A stretch of DNA of 36,633 nucleotides, from NCBI RefSeq assembly GCF_000286315.1, contig NZ_ALJG01000350.1, positions 1 through 36,633 on the forward strand, written 5' to 3'. Of the stretch, positions 28,496 to 36,633 are shown in pieces (position 1 is the first letter of the stretch; each line of letters begins with the position of its first letter). This DNA comes from Paenisporosarcina sp. TG20. GTDB lineage: Bacteria; Bacillota; Bacilli; Bacillales_A; Planococcaceae. Position numbers and translations under genes: made by a program. Below the pieces are notes generated by a model. That model was given only the letters and a program-made list of their open reading frames with translations. It had not been told where the DNA came from and made no database searches.

Positions 28496-29194
28496 TTGAA
28501 AATAGCCGTTATAGGTGCGATGGAAGAAGAAGTTGAAGCATTACGTTTAGCCATTCAAAATCCAAAAACTACAGTCATTGCAAACAGTGAATATACTGAA
28601 GGTGTATATGCCGGACATGATATCGTATTACTAAAGAGTGGTATTGGAAAAGTAAATGCGGCGATGTCTACATCAATTTTACTGCATCATTTTAAGCCTG
28701 ATGCAGTTATTAACACAGGTTCAGCAGGGGGTTTTGATGCGGAACTTGAAGTAGGAGCAATTGTTATTTCTGATGAAGTACGTCACCATGATGTTGATGT
28801 AACTGCTTTTGGTTATGAAATGGGACAAGTTCCTCAACTCCCAGCAGCTTTCATTTCTGATGCTAAACTGCGTAAAATTGCGGAAGAGGCTGTAGAAGAA
28901 TTGGGACAACTTCAATTTGCAACCGGACTTATTGCAACGGGAGATTCGTTTATGAGCGACCCAGAACGTGTTAACAGCGTTCGAATGTATTTCCCTCACA
29001 TGAAGGCTGCAGAAATGGAAGCAGCTGCTGTTGCGCAAGTTTGCTATCAATTTAAAGTGCCTTTTGTAGTCATTCGTTCTCTATCTGATATTGCTGGAAA
29101 AGAATCTTCGATTAGTTTTGAGGAATTCCTACCAACAGCCGCTAAACACTCTACCGAAATTGTTTTAAAGGTAATTAGCAAATTGACAGTATAA
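28496..29194 (+). CDS. mtnN: 5'-methylthioadenosine/S-adenosylhomocysteine nucleosidase
   Basis: This enzyme removes adenine from MTA and SAH, recycling by-products of polyamine synthesis and methylation. The 232-residue protein starts [15 protein letters not shown]. It contains the phosphorylase-superfamily motifs NTGSAGG, ATGDSF and [11 protein letters not shown], and the catalytic Asp in IRSLSDIAG. The start is TTG 28496 with CGAGGAGGAC upstream. It converges on sigK with only seven bases between stops and no visible terminator between them. Confidence 0.94.
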   Translation: MKIAVIGAMEEEVEALRLAIQNPKTTVIANSEYTEGVYAGHDIVLLKSGIGKVNAAMSTSILLHHFKPDAVINTGSAGGFDAELEVGAIVISDEVRHHDVDVTAFGYEMGQVPQLPAAFISDAKLRKIAEEAVEELGQLQFATGLIATGDSFMSDPERVNSVRMYFPHMKAAEMEAAAVAQVCYQFKVPFVVIRSLSDIAGKESSISFEEFLPTAAKHSTEIVLKVISKLTV

Positions 29195-29201
29195 TTTATA
29201 T

Positions 29202-29948
29202 TTAAAATAAAGAATGGCGATTAGGATCTCTGTCAATATCAATATCAAGAGAGTTATTCTCGTGTTTAAACAATTGATACAACTTTACCAACGCGCGCTT
29301 TTCAATTCGAGAGACATAGCTCCGAGAAATATTTAATTGCTTGGCGATTTGTTTTTGAGTCATGGTTTCAAATTGATGCAAACCGTAACGACGTTCGATA
29401 ATTTCAATTTCGCGTTTTTCTAATTTGTCTAAGTGTCGATACAACCTTGCCATTTGCTCTTTTTGTTCCAAGGTTTGTTGGGCGGTATCATCGTCGGTTT
29501 GGAGCAAATCGGTGATTTCGAGTGAATGGCCATCTTTATCAGTACCAATTGGTTCATAGAGCGAGACGTCTTTTTGGACTTTCTTTTGAGAACGTAAATG
29601 CATGAGGATTTCGTTTTCGATGCAACGAGCAGCGTATGTGGCGAGTCGGGTTTTTTTATCTGGCGTGTAGCTTGCAACAGCTTTCATTAATCCGATGGTT
29701 CCGATTGAAATGAAATCATCAAGTTGTTCGTGTTTGGGATGAAATTTTTTGACGATATGTGCAACAAGTCGCATATTACGTTCAATTAATTCATGTTTGG
29801 CTTCTTCCTCACCAGCTAAACAACGTTTCACATAAATTGCCTCTTCTTCTTGGGATAGGGGCTTTCGGAATGCCTGACCTTTCAAGTAACCGATAAAAAC
29901 AGGAATCTCAAACCATAACTGCATGACAGCAGACAATAATCCACTCAT
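29202..29948 (-). CDS. sigK: Sporulation sigma factor SigK precursor, uninterrupted
   Basis: SigK directs late mother-cell transcription in sporulation (coat and spore maturation). The gene encodes 248 residues including an N-terminal hydrophobic pro-sequence (about residues 1-20, LLSAVMQLWFEIPVFIGYL), expected to be removed by SpoIVFB. Region 2 (NMRLVAHIVKKFHPKHEQLDDFISIGTIGLMKAV) and region 4 (TQKQIAKQLNISRSYVSRIEKRA) are intact. There is no skin-type insertion, so no DNA rearrangement is needed. A sigma-E-like promoter lies upstream. The tail NNSLDIDIDRDPNRHSLF is an extra C-terminal extension. Confidence 0.94.
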   Translation of the reverse strand: MSGLLSAVMQLWFEIPVFIGYLKGQAFRKPLSQEEEAIYVKRCLAGEEEAKHELIERNMRLVAHIVKKFHPKHEQLDDFISIGTIGLMKAVASYTPDKKTRLATYAARCIENEILMHLRSQKKVQKDVSLYEPIGTDKDGHSLEITDLLQTDDDTAQQTLEQKEQMARLYRHLDKLEKREIEIIERRYGLHQFETMTQKQIAKQLNISRSYVSRIEKRALVKLYQLFKHENNSLDIDIDRDPNRHSLF

Positions 29949-29980
29949 GATGAACGTGCACCTCCATGTCGTCTTTTGTC

Positions 29981-30009
29981 ACTATATGATAGAGGTGTAG
30001 AAAGAATGA
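29981..30009 (-). promoter_or_regulatory. Sigma-E type promoter of sigK
   Basis: On the minus strand, TCATTCT (30009-30003) and CATATAGT (29988-29981) are 14 bases apart. The -10 fits the sigma-E CATAnnnT consensus exactly and the -35 matches TCATATT at five of seven positions. B. subtilis sigK is transcribed by sigma-E with SpoIIID. A possible SpoIIID site was not resolved. Confidence 0.65.
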
Positions 30010-30035
30010 AAAAACGACCACAATTTGTGGTCGTT
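30007..30035 (-). terminator. Terminator of pssA
   Basis: AACGACCACAA and TTGTGGTCGTT (30035-30013) form an 11-bp perfect stem with a one-base centre, and six T follow on the minus strand. The stem includes the pssA stop codon region. It isolates sigK from pssA read-through. Confidence 0.85.
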
Positions 30036-30573
30036 ACACTTTTTTGATTGTAAAATTACTAACCATTAGAATTGCCAATATAGGCAACAAAAACATATAC
30101 AAGACTAAAGGAAATACAGACATACCAAAATATGAAAGCGTTAGAAGAGTACCTGCAGCGGTAATTGGAAGTCCGATAAAGTAGCTACTCGATTCCATTG
30201 TATTAAATCGAGCTAAGCGAAAAGCACCGCTAGAAATATAAATGACAGTAATGACCATGCCAGCTACTCCAAATTCAAATAAAGCAATCATATAAATAAG
30301 AATTGCAGGAGCAACTCCGAATGAGATAATATCACTCATTGAATCAAGTTGTTTTCCAAGTTCTGATTCTTGACCAAATTTTCGAGCAATTATACCGTCA
30401 AAACGGTCTAATAAAGCTGCAATAAATATAAATAGCACACTATAGCTGTATGATTCATTTAATGTGGTCATGATTGAGGCACCACCAAAAGATAAATTTC
30501 CAATGGTAATCATATTTGCCGTATTGACTTTCATTTTTTTGATTGTGTTATCCAGTCGTTGAAATAAAAACAT
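30034..30573 (-). CDS. pssA: CDP-diacylglycerol-serine O-phosphatidyltransferase
   Basis: This integral membrane enzyme makes phosphatidylserine from CDP-diacylglycerol and serine. The 179-residue protein shows the CDP-alcohol phosphatidyltransferase motif DG-x2-AR-x8-G-x3-D-x3-D in DGIIARK ... GKQLDSMSD (about residues 58-80), flanked by about five transmembrane helices. AAGGAG lies eight bases before the ATG. It is divergent from psd, which encodes the next enzyme; this pairing supports the assignment to the serine rather than the glycerol-phosphate branch. Confidence 0.93.
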   Translation of the reverse strand: MFLFQRLDNTIKKMKVNTANMITIGNLSFGGASIMTTLNESYSYSVLFIFIAALLDRFDGIIARKFGQESELGKQLDSMSDIISFGVAPAILIYMIALFEFGVAGMVITVIYISSGAFRLARFNTMESSSYFIGLPITAAGTLLTLSYFGMSVFPLVLYMFLLPILAILMVSNFTIKKV

Positions 30574-30664
30574 CGGACAAACTCCTTAGTGTTTATAGAT
30601 ATCATTTAATTATACTTCTTTCAGGTAAGAAAAGGTAGAACATAATTAGGTTAGGTGGGATAAT

Positions 30665-31447
30665 ATGAAACGGAAAGTATATCAAATGTTAATTGAATTG
30701 ACTAATGGAAGATGGTCCTCGCAAGCTATTCAACGATTTGCCAAATCAAGCTTGAGTAAAAAAGTAATTCCATCTTATATTCGTACATACGGAATACAAA
30801 TGCACGAAGTTTCACAATCTATTGAAACCTTTCCAACTTTGCATGACTTTTTTATTCGGGAAATCGATTCCAAGCATCGCCCAATCGCAGATGGTGAATT
30901 GGTCGCAAATAGTCCTGTAGATGGAAAAGTGGAATCTGTAGGTTCTATCACGTCGACTGGCACGTTTGTAGTAAAAGAGAAATCGTATACAGTGACTGAT
31001 CTTCTAGGTAATGCTGAGCAAGCACTGTCTTACGTAAACGGTACCTATATGGTGTTTTATTTAAGTCCAGCTGATTATCATCGAATTCATAGTCCGGTCA
31101 ACGGTCATGTCAAAAAACAATTGACGATTGGTGAAAAATCGTACCCAGTGAATCAATCTGGCCTAACTTATGGGAAAGCCCCGATTAGTGGGAATTATCG
31201 TCAAATCACACATTTAATATGTCCTAACCTCAAAAAATGCGCTGTCATTAGTGTTGGTGCAATGTTCGTGAATTCAATTCAAATTACCAATTCATCAAGA
31301 GACTGGAAAAAGGGTGAAGAAATTGGTTACTTCACTTTTGGTTCTACAGTTGTTTTACTATTTGAAAAAGATGCTTTTCAAATGGATTCATCTATCACTG
31401 CAGGTAGTAGGGTCCGAGTGGGTGAGATAATCGGGAGTATGGTATAA
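30665..31447 (+). CDS. psd: Phosphatidylserine decarboxylase
   Basis: This pyruvoyl-dependent membrane enzyme makes phosphatidylethanolamine from the PssA product. The 260-residue proenzyme has the early TLHDFFIREI and SPVDGKV segments, the DYHRIHSPVNG motif with a catalytic His, and the autocleavage site in YFTFGSTVVLLFE (Gly-Ser, about residue 226). FGST is a common variant of LGST. TTAGGTGG is its ribosome binding site. The stop codon overlaps the promoter of the following yqeG operon. Confidence 0.94.
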   Translation: MKRKVYQMLIELTNGRWSSQAIQRFAKSSLSKKVIPSYIRTYGIQMHEVSQSIETFPTLHDFFIREIDSKHRPIADGELVANSPVDGKVESVGSITSTGTFVVKEKSYTVTDLLGNAEQALSYVNGTYMVFYLSPADYHRIHSPVNGHVKKQLTIGEKSYPVNQSGLTYGKAPISGNYRQITHLICPNLKKCAVISVGAMFVNSIQITNSSRDWKKGEEIGYFTFGSTVVLLFEKDAFQMDSSITAGSRVRVGEIIGSMV

Positions 31448-31448
31448 T
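31440..31448 (+). promoter_or_regulatory. Extended -10 promoter of the yqeG-yqeM operon
   Basis: TGGTATAAT at 31440-31448 is a perfect extended -10, sitting over the psd stop codon, with no good -35. It would serve the eight tightly packed genes that follow. Confidence 0.5.
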
Positions 31449-31481
31449 CAGTACAGAAAATGTTGAACGGAGTGTGTCACG

Positions 31482-32003
31482 GTGTACAAAAAATTTTTAC
31501 CAAGTGAATTTGTTAATAGTGTATTTGACATTTCACCTGAGAAATTACTTAATAAACAAATACGTGGAATTATAACAGATTTAGACAATACACTTGTCGA
31601 ATGGGATCGGCCAGACGCAACACCAAAACTTGTGAACTGGTTACAAAGCATGAAAGCCGCAGGGATTCAGGTGATTATTGTTTCTAATAATAATGAACTA
31701 AGAGTTAAATCTTTCGCTGATCCACTTGGGATTCCATTTATATATAAAGCACGTAAACCGATGGGGAAAGCGTTTCGTAAGGCACTTAACTTAATGGATG
31801 TGAAACGTGAAGAAGTTGTCGTAATAGGAGACCAACTTCTAACTGATGTTGTAGGTGGTAATCTAATAAAGTTGCATACGATCTTAGTAGTGCCAGTAGC
31901 TAAATCGGACGGATTTTTCACAAGATTTAATCGATTGGTAGAGCGCAGGATTTTTAAAACGTTAAAAAGAAAAGGTTATGTTACTTGGGAGGAAGAAGTT
32001 TGA
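31482..32003 (+). CDS. yqeG: YqeG family HAD-IIIA phosphatase
   Basis: This HAD-superfamily hydrolase of 173 residues has an unknown substrate. Motif I is GIITDLDNTLVEWD (nucleophile and acid Asp), motif II is VIIVSNNNE, and motif III lies in KARKPMGKAF with VVIGDQLLTDV. The start is GTG at 31482, nine bases from CGGAG. It heads a conserved cluster with yqeH and overlaps it by four bases. Confidence 0.92.
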   Translation: MYKKFLPSEFVNSVFDISPEKLLNKQIRGIITDLDNTLVEWDRPDATPKLVNWLQSMKAAGIQVIIVSNNNELRVKSFADPLGIPFIYKARKPMGKAFRKALNLMDVKREEVVVIGDQLLTDVVGGNLIKLHTILVVPVAKSDGFFTRFNRLVERRIFKTLKRKGYVTWEEEV

Positions 32004-33103
32004 CAACTATACAATCTTGTATTGGATGCGGAATTCACATACAAACGGATGATATCAAAGCACCTGGTTATGCACCAAAATCTTCATTGGAAAAAGAAAC
32101 GATCATTTGCCAGCGTTGTTTTCGCTTAAAAAATTATAATGAATTACAACCTGTTTCTTTAACAGACGATGATTTTTTACGTATTTTAAACAGCCTTGGA
32201 AATGAACAAGGACTAATCGTGAAAATCATCGATATTTTTGATTTTAATGGTAGCTGGTTACCTGGTTTGCATCGCTTTGTTGGAAATAATCCAATTTTAC
32301 TAGTGGCCAATAAAGTAGATTTGCTACCTAAATCAGTTAAAAAACATCGTGTAATTAAATGGCTTCAACAAGAAGCAAAAAAATTAGGATTGAAACCTGT
32401 CGAAGTCATGTTAGTAAGTGCACATAAAGGTACCGGCATGGTTGAAGCGATGGAAGCAATTGATCGTCTTCGCGAAGGTAAAAATGTCTATGTAGTTGGC
32501 TGTACAAACGTTGGTAAATCAACGTTTATAAACCGTGTCATCAAACAAGTAACTGGCGAAAAAGAAGTAATTACAACGTCTCATTTCCCAGGAACTACAC
32601 TTGATTTAATTGAAATTCCACTTGATGATAATCAATCTCTTTACGATACGCCAGGGATTATTAATCACCATCAAATGGCGCATTATTTAGATTCGTCTGA
32701 ACTTAAATGGATTACACCAAAACATGAAATCAAACCGAAAATATTCCAACTGAATAATGGACAAACATTATTCTTAGGTGGTTTAGCTCGATTTGACTTT
32801 CTACAAGGCGAACGCTCATCATTCACGGTGCATATTTCAAATGAATTAAATATTCATCGTACGAAACTGGAAAATGCAGACACCTTATATGCGGAACATT
32901 TAGGCGCTATGCTAGCACCACCATCTACACAATTCAAAGAACAATTCCCACCGCTCGTTCGTCGTGAGTTCTCCATTAAAGCGGAGAAGACGGATATTGT
33001 ATTTTCAGGTTTGGGGTGGATTACCGTTAACCAACCCAATGTGGTTATCGCAGCATATGCACCTAAAGGCGTAGAGATACAAATTCGTCCATCGCTAATT
33101 TAG
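32000..33103 (+). CDS. yqeH: Ribosome biogenesis GTPase YqeH (circularly permuted)
   Basis: YqeH is a GTPase required for assembly of the 30S subunit. The N-terminus has a zinc finger with CIGC and CQRC. The GTPase motifs appear in permuted order: G4 NKVD (about residue 103), G5 SAHKGTG, G1 GCTNVGKS (about 166-173), then G3 DTPG (about 215). A C-terminal RNA-interaction domain ends the 367-residue protein. I chose TTG 32000, within a TTGA overlap with the yqeG stop and after GGGAGGAAG; the upstream TTG at 31985 would place the site inside the gene. Confidence 0.95.
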   Translation: MTTIQSCIGCGIHIQTDDIKAPGYAPKSSLEKETIICQRCFRLKNYNELQPVSLTDDDFLRILNSLGNEQGLIVKIIDIFDFNGSWLPGLHRFVGNNPILLVANKVDLLPKSVKKHRVIKWLQQEAKKLGLKPVEVMLVSAHKGTGMVEAMEAIDRLREGKNVYVVGCTNVGKSTFINRVIKQVTGEKEVITTSHFPGTTLDLIEIPLDDNQSLYDTPGIINHHQMAHYLDSSELKWITPKHEIKPKIFQLNNGQTLFLGGLARFDFLQGERSSFTVHISNELNIHRTKLENADTLYAEHLGAMLAPPSTQFKEQFPPLVRREFSIKAEKTDIVFSGLGWITVNQPNVVIAAYAPKGVEIQIRPSLI

Positions 33104-33115
33104 GGGGGAATGGAA

Positions 33116-33958
33116 TTGAAAAAATGGTATGCTGTTATCGGCGATCCTATTTCTCACTCCATGTCACCACAAATGCATTGTCAGTGGTTCGAGGATCTAA
33201 AAATAGACGCCACATATATTCCTTTGCATGTTAAGGCAGAAGAGCTAGCTAATGCTGTTCAATCATTAAAATGTTTAGGCGCAAGTGGTTGGAATGTGAC
33301 AATTCCTCATAAAGAGACAATTTTGCCTTTATTGGATCGAATCGATTCGACTGCTGCAATAATGGGCGCTGTGAATACAGTCGTAGTGGAAGAGGATAAA
33401 ACATTAACCGGATATAATACGGATGGCATTGGGTTTGTAAATTCTTTAGAAGAAGCAATCGGTCCAATGCTGAAAGAACTTCCGGTACTAATTATAGGTG
33501 CTGGTGGAGCTGCACGTGGGATTGCATTTGCATTAAAAACCCAAGGATATACAAGTATATCTTGTGCAAACCGCAGCATTTTAAATGCACAACGTCTGAT
33601 TGATGATGTAGTAGGTGTGAGAGCGTTGTCACTTGAACTAGCTGAAGAGGAACTAGCTATGTTTCAAATTATTATACAAACAACACCAGCAGGTATGAAA
33701 TCTTCTAAAATAGACAAACCGTTGTCTCTTAAAAATATAAGATCTTCAGCAATTGTTGCTGACATTGTGTATAATCCATTATTGACACCATTTTTGGCGG
33801 AAGCAAAAGATCGAGGAGCACGTTGTTTAAGTGGAGTGGGGATGTTCGTACATCAAGGAGCTTACTCATTTCAAAAGTGGACAAATCGCAAACCAGATAC
33901 GAAGCAAACCATAGAGCAAGTCAAACTAATACTAGGAGGTCCACATGTTAACAGGTAA
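33116..33958 (+). CDS. aroE: Shikimate dehydrogenase
   Basis: AroE reduces 3-dehydroshikimate with NADPH in aromatic amino acid synthesis. The protein of about 280 residues starts KKWYAVIGDPISHSMSPQMH (shikimate-binding Ser pair), with GWNVTIPHKE (catalytic Lys), NTDGIGF, the NADP loop IIGAGGAARGIA, and the C-terminal GMFVHQGAYSFQKW. The TTG at 33116 is seven bases from AGGGGGG and gives the family's usual N-terminus; the ATG at 33110 lies directly on the site. It overlaps yhbY. Confidence 0.95.
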   Translation: MKKWYAVIGDPISHSMSPQMHCQWFEDLKIDATYIPLHVKAEELANAVQSLKCLGASGWNVTIPHKETILPLLDRIDSTAAIMGAVNTVVVEEDKTLTGYNTDGIGFVNSLEEAIGPMLKELPVLIIGAGGAARGIAFALKTQGYTSISCANRSILNAQRLIDDVVGVRALSLELAEEELAMFQIIIQTTPAGMKSSKIDKPLSLKNIRSSAIVADIVYNPLLTPFLAEAKDRGARCLSGVGMFVHQGAYSFQKWTNRKPDTKQTIEQVKLILGGPHVNR

Positions 33959-34244
33959 GCAAAAACGTTTTTTACGAAGTGAAGCACATCATTTATCCCC
34001 TTTATTCCAAGTCGGAAAAGGTGGAGTAAATGAACATTTAATTAAGCATATTGAAGAAGCAATAGAAACTCGTGAACTAATCAAAATCAGCATTTTGCAA
34101 AATTGTGAAGACGATAAGCAAGAGGTAGCTGAACAACTAGCAAACGACACGAAATCCGAACTGGTCCAGTTGATTGGTTTAACAATTGTGTTATACAAAC
34201 CTTCAAAAAATAATAGAAAAATCGTCTTACCTACAAAAGGATGA
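33945..34244 (+). CDS. yhbY: Ribosome-associated RNA-binding protein YhbY/YqeI
   Basis: This 99-residue protein consists of one CRM domain, the RNA-binding fold of YhbY, which binds pre-50S particles. It shows LTGKQKRFLRSEAHHLSPLF and the GxxG loop in VGKGGVNEHL, then the acidic helix HIEEAIETRELIKI. TAGGAGG precedes the ATG. It overlaps aroE by 14 bases and nadD by four, indicating coupling in the yqeG-yqeM operon. Confidence 0.93.
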   Translation: MLTGKQKRFLRSEAHHLSPLFQVGKGGVNEHLIKHIEEAIETRELIKISILQNCEDDKQEVAEQLANDTKSELVQLIGLTIVLYKPSKNNRKIVLPTKG

Positions 34245-34816
34245 CGATAAAAAAAGTGTGCATTTTTGGTGGAACCTTTAATCCGCCACATATTGGACAT
34301 TTAATCATGGCAAATGAAGTATTTCATGCACTTAATTTTGATGAGATTCGGTTTATGCCAAATGCCAAACCACCTCATAAAGAATCAACACATCTTGTGA
34401 CCGGTGAACATCGTATTAAGATGTTAGAGCTTGCTACTCAACCATTTCCATATTTTCAAGTTGATACACTTGAAATTATGCGGGGAGGTGTATCGTACAC
34501 ATTCGATACGATGCAGGAATTGCAAAAGCGTGAACCGCAAACACAGTTCAGCTTTTTAATTGGTGCGGATATGATTGCTTATTTAGACAAATGGTATAAG
34601 ATTGATCAGCTTGTTGAACATTTCCATTTGATTGGTGTTCATCGATTAGGATACCAAGGAGAACAAGCAAAATATCCGGTAACAATAATTAATGCTCCAC
34701 TAATTGACCTTTCTTCAACGTTATTACGAAATCGTTTGAAAGAAAGAAATGATGTTACTTTGTTAATTCCTGAAAATGTACAAACTTATATTCGCCAGGA
34801 GAAATTGTATGAATAG
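34241..34816 (+). CDS. nadD: Nicotinate-nucleotide adenylyltransferase
   Basis: NadD makes deamido-NAD from nicotinate mononucleotide and ATP. The 191-residue protein starts KKVCIFGGTFNPPHIGHL, containing the nucleotidyltransferase HxGH motif. FLIGADM, WYKIDQL and the late SSTLLRNRL (ISSTxxR-type motif) follow. It overlaps yhbY by four bases and yqeK by eight. Confidence 0.96.
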   Translation: MTIKKVCIFGGTFNPPHIGHLIMANEVFHALNFDEIRFMPNAKPPHKESTHLVTGEHRIKMLELATQPFPYFQVDTLEIMRGGVSYTFDTMQELQKREPQTQFSFLIGADMIAYLDKWYKIDQLVEHFHLIGVHRLGYQGEQAKYPVTIINAPLIDLSSTLLRNRLKERNDVTLLIPENVQTYIRQEKLYE

Positions 34817-35378
34817 AAATCTAATGTTAAATTCTATAAGAACAAGAATGCCTGAAAAACGTTATGTACATACTATAGGTGTAATGAATACTTCGATTCG
34901 ATTAGCGAAAGTTTATGGAGGTTCTGAAAAAGATGTGGAACTTGCTGCAATTTTGCATGATGTCGTGAAATATTCAGACCGTGAATGGATGAAGAAAGTA
35001 ATAGTGGAACAACAAATGGAGCCAACCTTACTAGCATTTCATCATGAGCTGTGGCATGCTCCAGTTGGTGCATACGTTGCTAAACATGAATTTGATGTAA
35101 TGAATCAAGATGTATTAAATGCAATTTGCTATCACACCACAGGACGAAAAGGCATGAGCAAACTTGAAAAAATTATTTATTGTGCTGATATGATTGAACC
35201 TAATCGCCAATTTCCTGGTGTTGAAGATTTAAGACAGCAGGATGAACTCGGACTCAACGAATTAATGAAAGCTTGTATAAAGCATTCTATTGAATTTTTA
35301 ATTACAAAAAACCAACCGGTATATCCGGATTCCATTCATTGTTATAATGATTTGGTTACACGAAAGGAAAATGACTGA
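34809..35378 (+). CDS. yqeK: HD-domain Ap4A hydrolase YqeK
   Basis: YqeK family proteins hydrolyse diadenosine tetraphosphate symmetrically to ADP in Gram-positive bacteria. The protein of about 189 residues has the HD metal-binding pattern: RYVHTIGVM, AAILHDVVKY, then HHELWHAPVGA and CYHTTGRKGMSKLEKIIYCADMIEPNR. ATG 34809 follows AGGAG by six bases; the open frame upstream lies inside nadD. The next gene starts immediately after its stop. Confidence 0.94.
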   Translation: MNRNLMLNSIRTRMPEKRYVHTIGVMNTSIRLAKVYGGSEKDVELAAILHDVVKYSDREWMKKVIVEQQMEPTLLAFHHELWHAPVGAYVAKHEFDVMNQDVLNAICYHTTGRKGMSKLEKIIYCADMIEPNRQFPGVEDLRQQDELGLNELMKACIKHSIEFLITKNQPVYPDSIHCYNDLVTRKEND

Positions 35379-35729
35379 ATGACAGAGCCAACTTTATTAG
35401 AATTATCATACAAAGCAGCAGATGACAAACGTGCTGAAGATATCATCGTATTAAATATGAAGGGTGTATCTTTACTAGCAGATTATTTTATCATTTGTCA
35501 TGCAAATTCTGACCGTCAAGTACAAGCTATTGCAAAAGAAATGGCAGATCAGGCTGAGAAATCTGGTTTCCCTGTTAAACGTTTAGAAGGATTTGACGCG
35601 GCACGCTGGATATTAGTGGATATGGGTGATGTGGTAGGACATGTCTTCCATAAAGATGAACGCCAATTTTATAATTTAGAACGTTTATGGGGAGATGCAC
35701 CAATCATCTCTGTAGATACAGAAGTGTAA
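35379..35729 (+). CDS. rsfS: Ribosome silencing factor RsfS
   Basis: RsfS binds ribosomal protein uL14 and blocks subunit joining when nutrients are low. The 116-residue protein shows the family core DIIVLNMKGVSLLADYFIICHANSDRQ and the C-terminal GFDAARWILVDMGDVVGHVF followed by FYNLERLWGDAP. The ATG abuts the yqeK stop and AAAGGAA lies upstream. Confidence 0.95.
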   Translation: MTEPTLLELSYKAADDKRAEDIIVLNMKGVSLLADYFIICHANSDRQVQAIAKEMADQAEKSGFPVKRLEGFDAARWILVDMGDVVGHVFHKDERQFYNLERLWGDAPIISVDTEV

Positions 35730-36466
35730 TGTCTAGTTATAAAGAGTTTGCTCATATTTACGATGCATTAATGACCGATATCCCATACGATAAGTATGTT
35801 GATAAGGTTGTTTCAAGTGTTGAAAATGTAAAAGGTAAATCTTTATTAGACGTCGGCTGTGGAACTGGAGTCCTGTCTGCGAAATTTGCAGAACAGGGTT
35901 TTCTTGTTCAAGGCGTAGATCTTTCTGGAGAAATGTTAGCAATCGCCTCAAATCGATTTCAAAAAGAAGGCTTAAACATCCCTTTATTTCATCAGAGCAT
36001 GACTGAATTAGATGGATTTCAAGAAGTGGATGTCGCAATTCTTGCGATCGATTCGCTAAATTACCTGGAAGATGAAACACAAATTCTGCAAACGCTTCAT
36101 GGAATTTATAAGTTATTAAAAGAAGGTGGTCATCTATTTTTTGATGTTCATTCTATTTATAAAATGGATGAATTGTTTTTAGATGGACCATTTACATATG
36201 AAGATGAACATGTTGCTTATATTTGGCATACTGAAAATGGGGAATTTCCTCATTCTGTTTATCACGATTTAACGTTTTTCATCAAAAATAGTAATGGAAC
36301 ATATGACAGGTTTGAAGAAAGTCATTTCCAACGATCATATGATGTAAGTTCCTATCTTGCATTTTTAAAAGAGGCTGGATTTTCACATGTTGAGGTAACT
36401 GCTGATTGGGAGGCTCAATCTCCTGAAAATGATACTGAACGTATTTTTTTCCATGCGATAAAATAA
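35729..36466 (+). CDS. yqeM: Class I SAM-dependent methyltransferase YqeM
   Basis: This methyltransferase of about 245 residues has an unknown substrate. Motif I is SLLDVGCGTGVLSAKFA (about residues 40-56), followed by VQGVDLSGEML and VDVAILAIDSLNYL. The start ATG overlaps the rsfS stop by one base (TAATG), with only a weak site, so translation is probably coupled. It closes the operon before the terminator at 36531. Confidence 0.92.
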   Translation: MSSYKEFAHIYDALMTDIPYDKYVDKVVSSVENVKGKSLLDVGCGTGVLSAKFAEQGFLVQGVDLSGEMLAIASNRFQKEGLNIPLFHQSMTELDGFQEVDVAILAIDSLNYLEDETQILQTLHGIYKLLKEGGHLFFDVHSIYKMDELFLDGPFTYEDEHVAYIWHTENGEFPHSVYHDLTFFIKNSNGTYDRFEESHFQRSYDVSSYLAFLKEAGFSHVEVTADWEAQSPENDTERIFFHAIK

Positions 36467-36530
36467 TAGTCGTTTTGATTAAGCGTTACTCTACTAACGT
36501 TCCCAATAAGTTTATAGGTACTACAAATTA

Positions 36531-36581
36531 AGGGCTGTCTAAAAAGTCATAGAAAATGACTTTTTGGGCAGCCCTCTTTTC
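36531..36581 (+). terminator. Terminator of the yqeG-yqeM operon
   Basis: A 20-bp stem pairs AGGGCTGTCT and AAAAAGTCAT (36531-36550) with ATGACTTTTT and GGGCAGCCCT (36556-36575), with two G-U pairs and an AGAAA loop, followed by CTTTT. Confidence 0.9.
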
Positions 36582-36592
36582 ATATAAAAATA

Positions 36593-36633
36593 ACGCTGTC
36601 GATTTCCGTTTCAGTCGGACGCTTTCCGCGGGC
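36593..36633 (+). repeat. GC-rich dispersed repeat, cut by the window edge
   Basis: GATTTCCGTTTCAGTCGGAC and the following CTTTCCGCGGGC form the left end of the same family as 22138-22200 and 22433-22556. The rest lies outside the window. Confidence 0.7.

Overview
The window looks like a chromosomal segment of a low-GC, endospore-forming member of the Bacillales, probably near the Planococcaceae (the family level is inference). Gene order closely follows the Bacillus subtilis yrvJ-hisS-aspS ... yqeM region. An uninterrupted sigK gene with a sigma-E-like promoter points to a spore former. Almost every coding gene is a recognisable core gene; the unusual material lies between genes.

Layout. 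32-1588 (minus) is an SH3b/amidase_3 cell-wall amidase, divergent from hisS-aspS, which sit behind a T-box leader. 6S RNA (about 5160-5348) separates aspS from tcdA. Positions 6258-7326 contain three arrays of the palindrome GTTGCAAC at an exact 20-bp period, embedded in a repeated unit that also carries a terminator-like hairpin. rarA (minus) and cymR are divergent. The tRNA thiolation and repair block iscS-mnmA-TPR-recD2 follows, then a second T-box with alaS, and then ireB-ruvX-yrzB-mltG. From 20070 to about 22733 lies an accessory, repeat-rich gap with one small zinc-ribbon membrane protein gene and a second, unrelated periodic array (GTTGCCCCAA, 21-bp period).

The core resumes with the mo5U34 tRNA-modification genes trmR-trhP1-trhP2, then udk and greA. 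A second greA paralogue follows; it has lost the conserved Asp of the catalytic tip and lies behind an unidentified structured leader. yrrS and mtnN come next and converge on sigK (minus). pssA (minus) and psd are divergent neighbours that together make phosphatidylethanolamine. The tightly overlapping block yqeG-yqeH-aroE-yhbY-nadD-yqeK-rsfS-yqeM (ribosome assembly, shikimate, NAD and nucleotide metabolism) ends at a strong terminator. A dispersed GC-rich repeat begins at the window edge.

Best candidates for undescribed biology: (1) the helically phased GTTGCAAC arrays and a lone inverted unit 20 kb away; (2) the 21-bp GTTGCCCCAA array; (3) the altered GreA paralogue and its leader RNA; (4) a structured leader before iscS. 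None of these could be tested by search here; functions proposed for them are inference.
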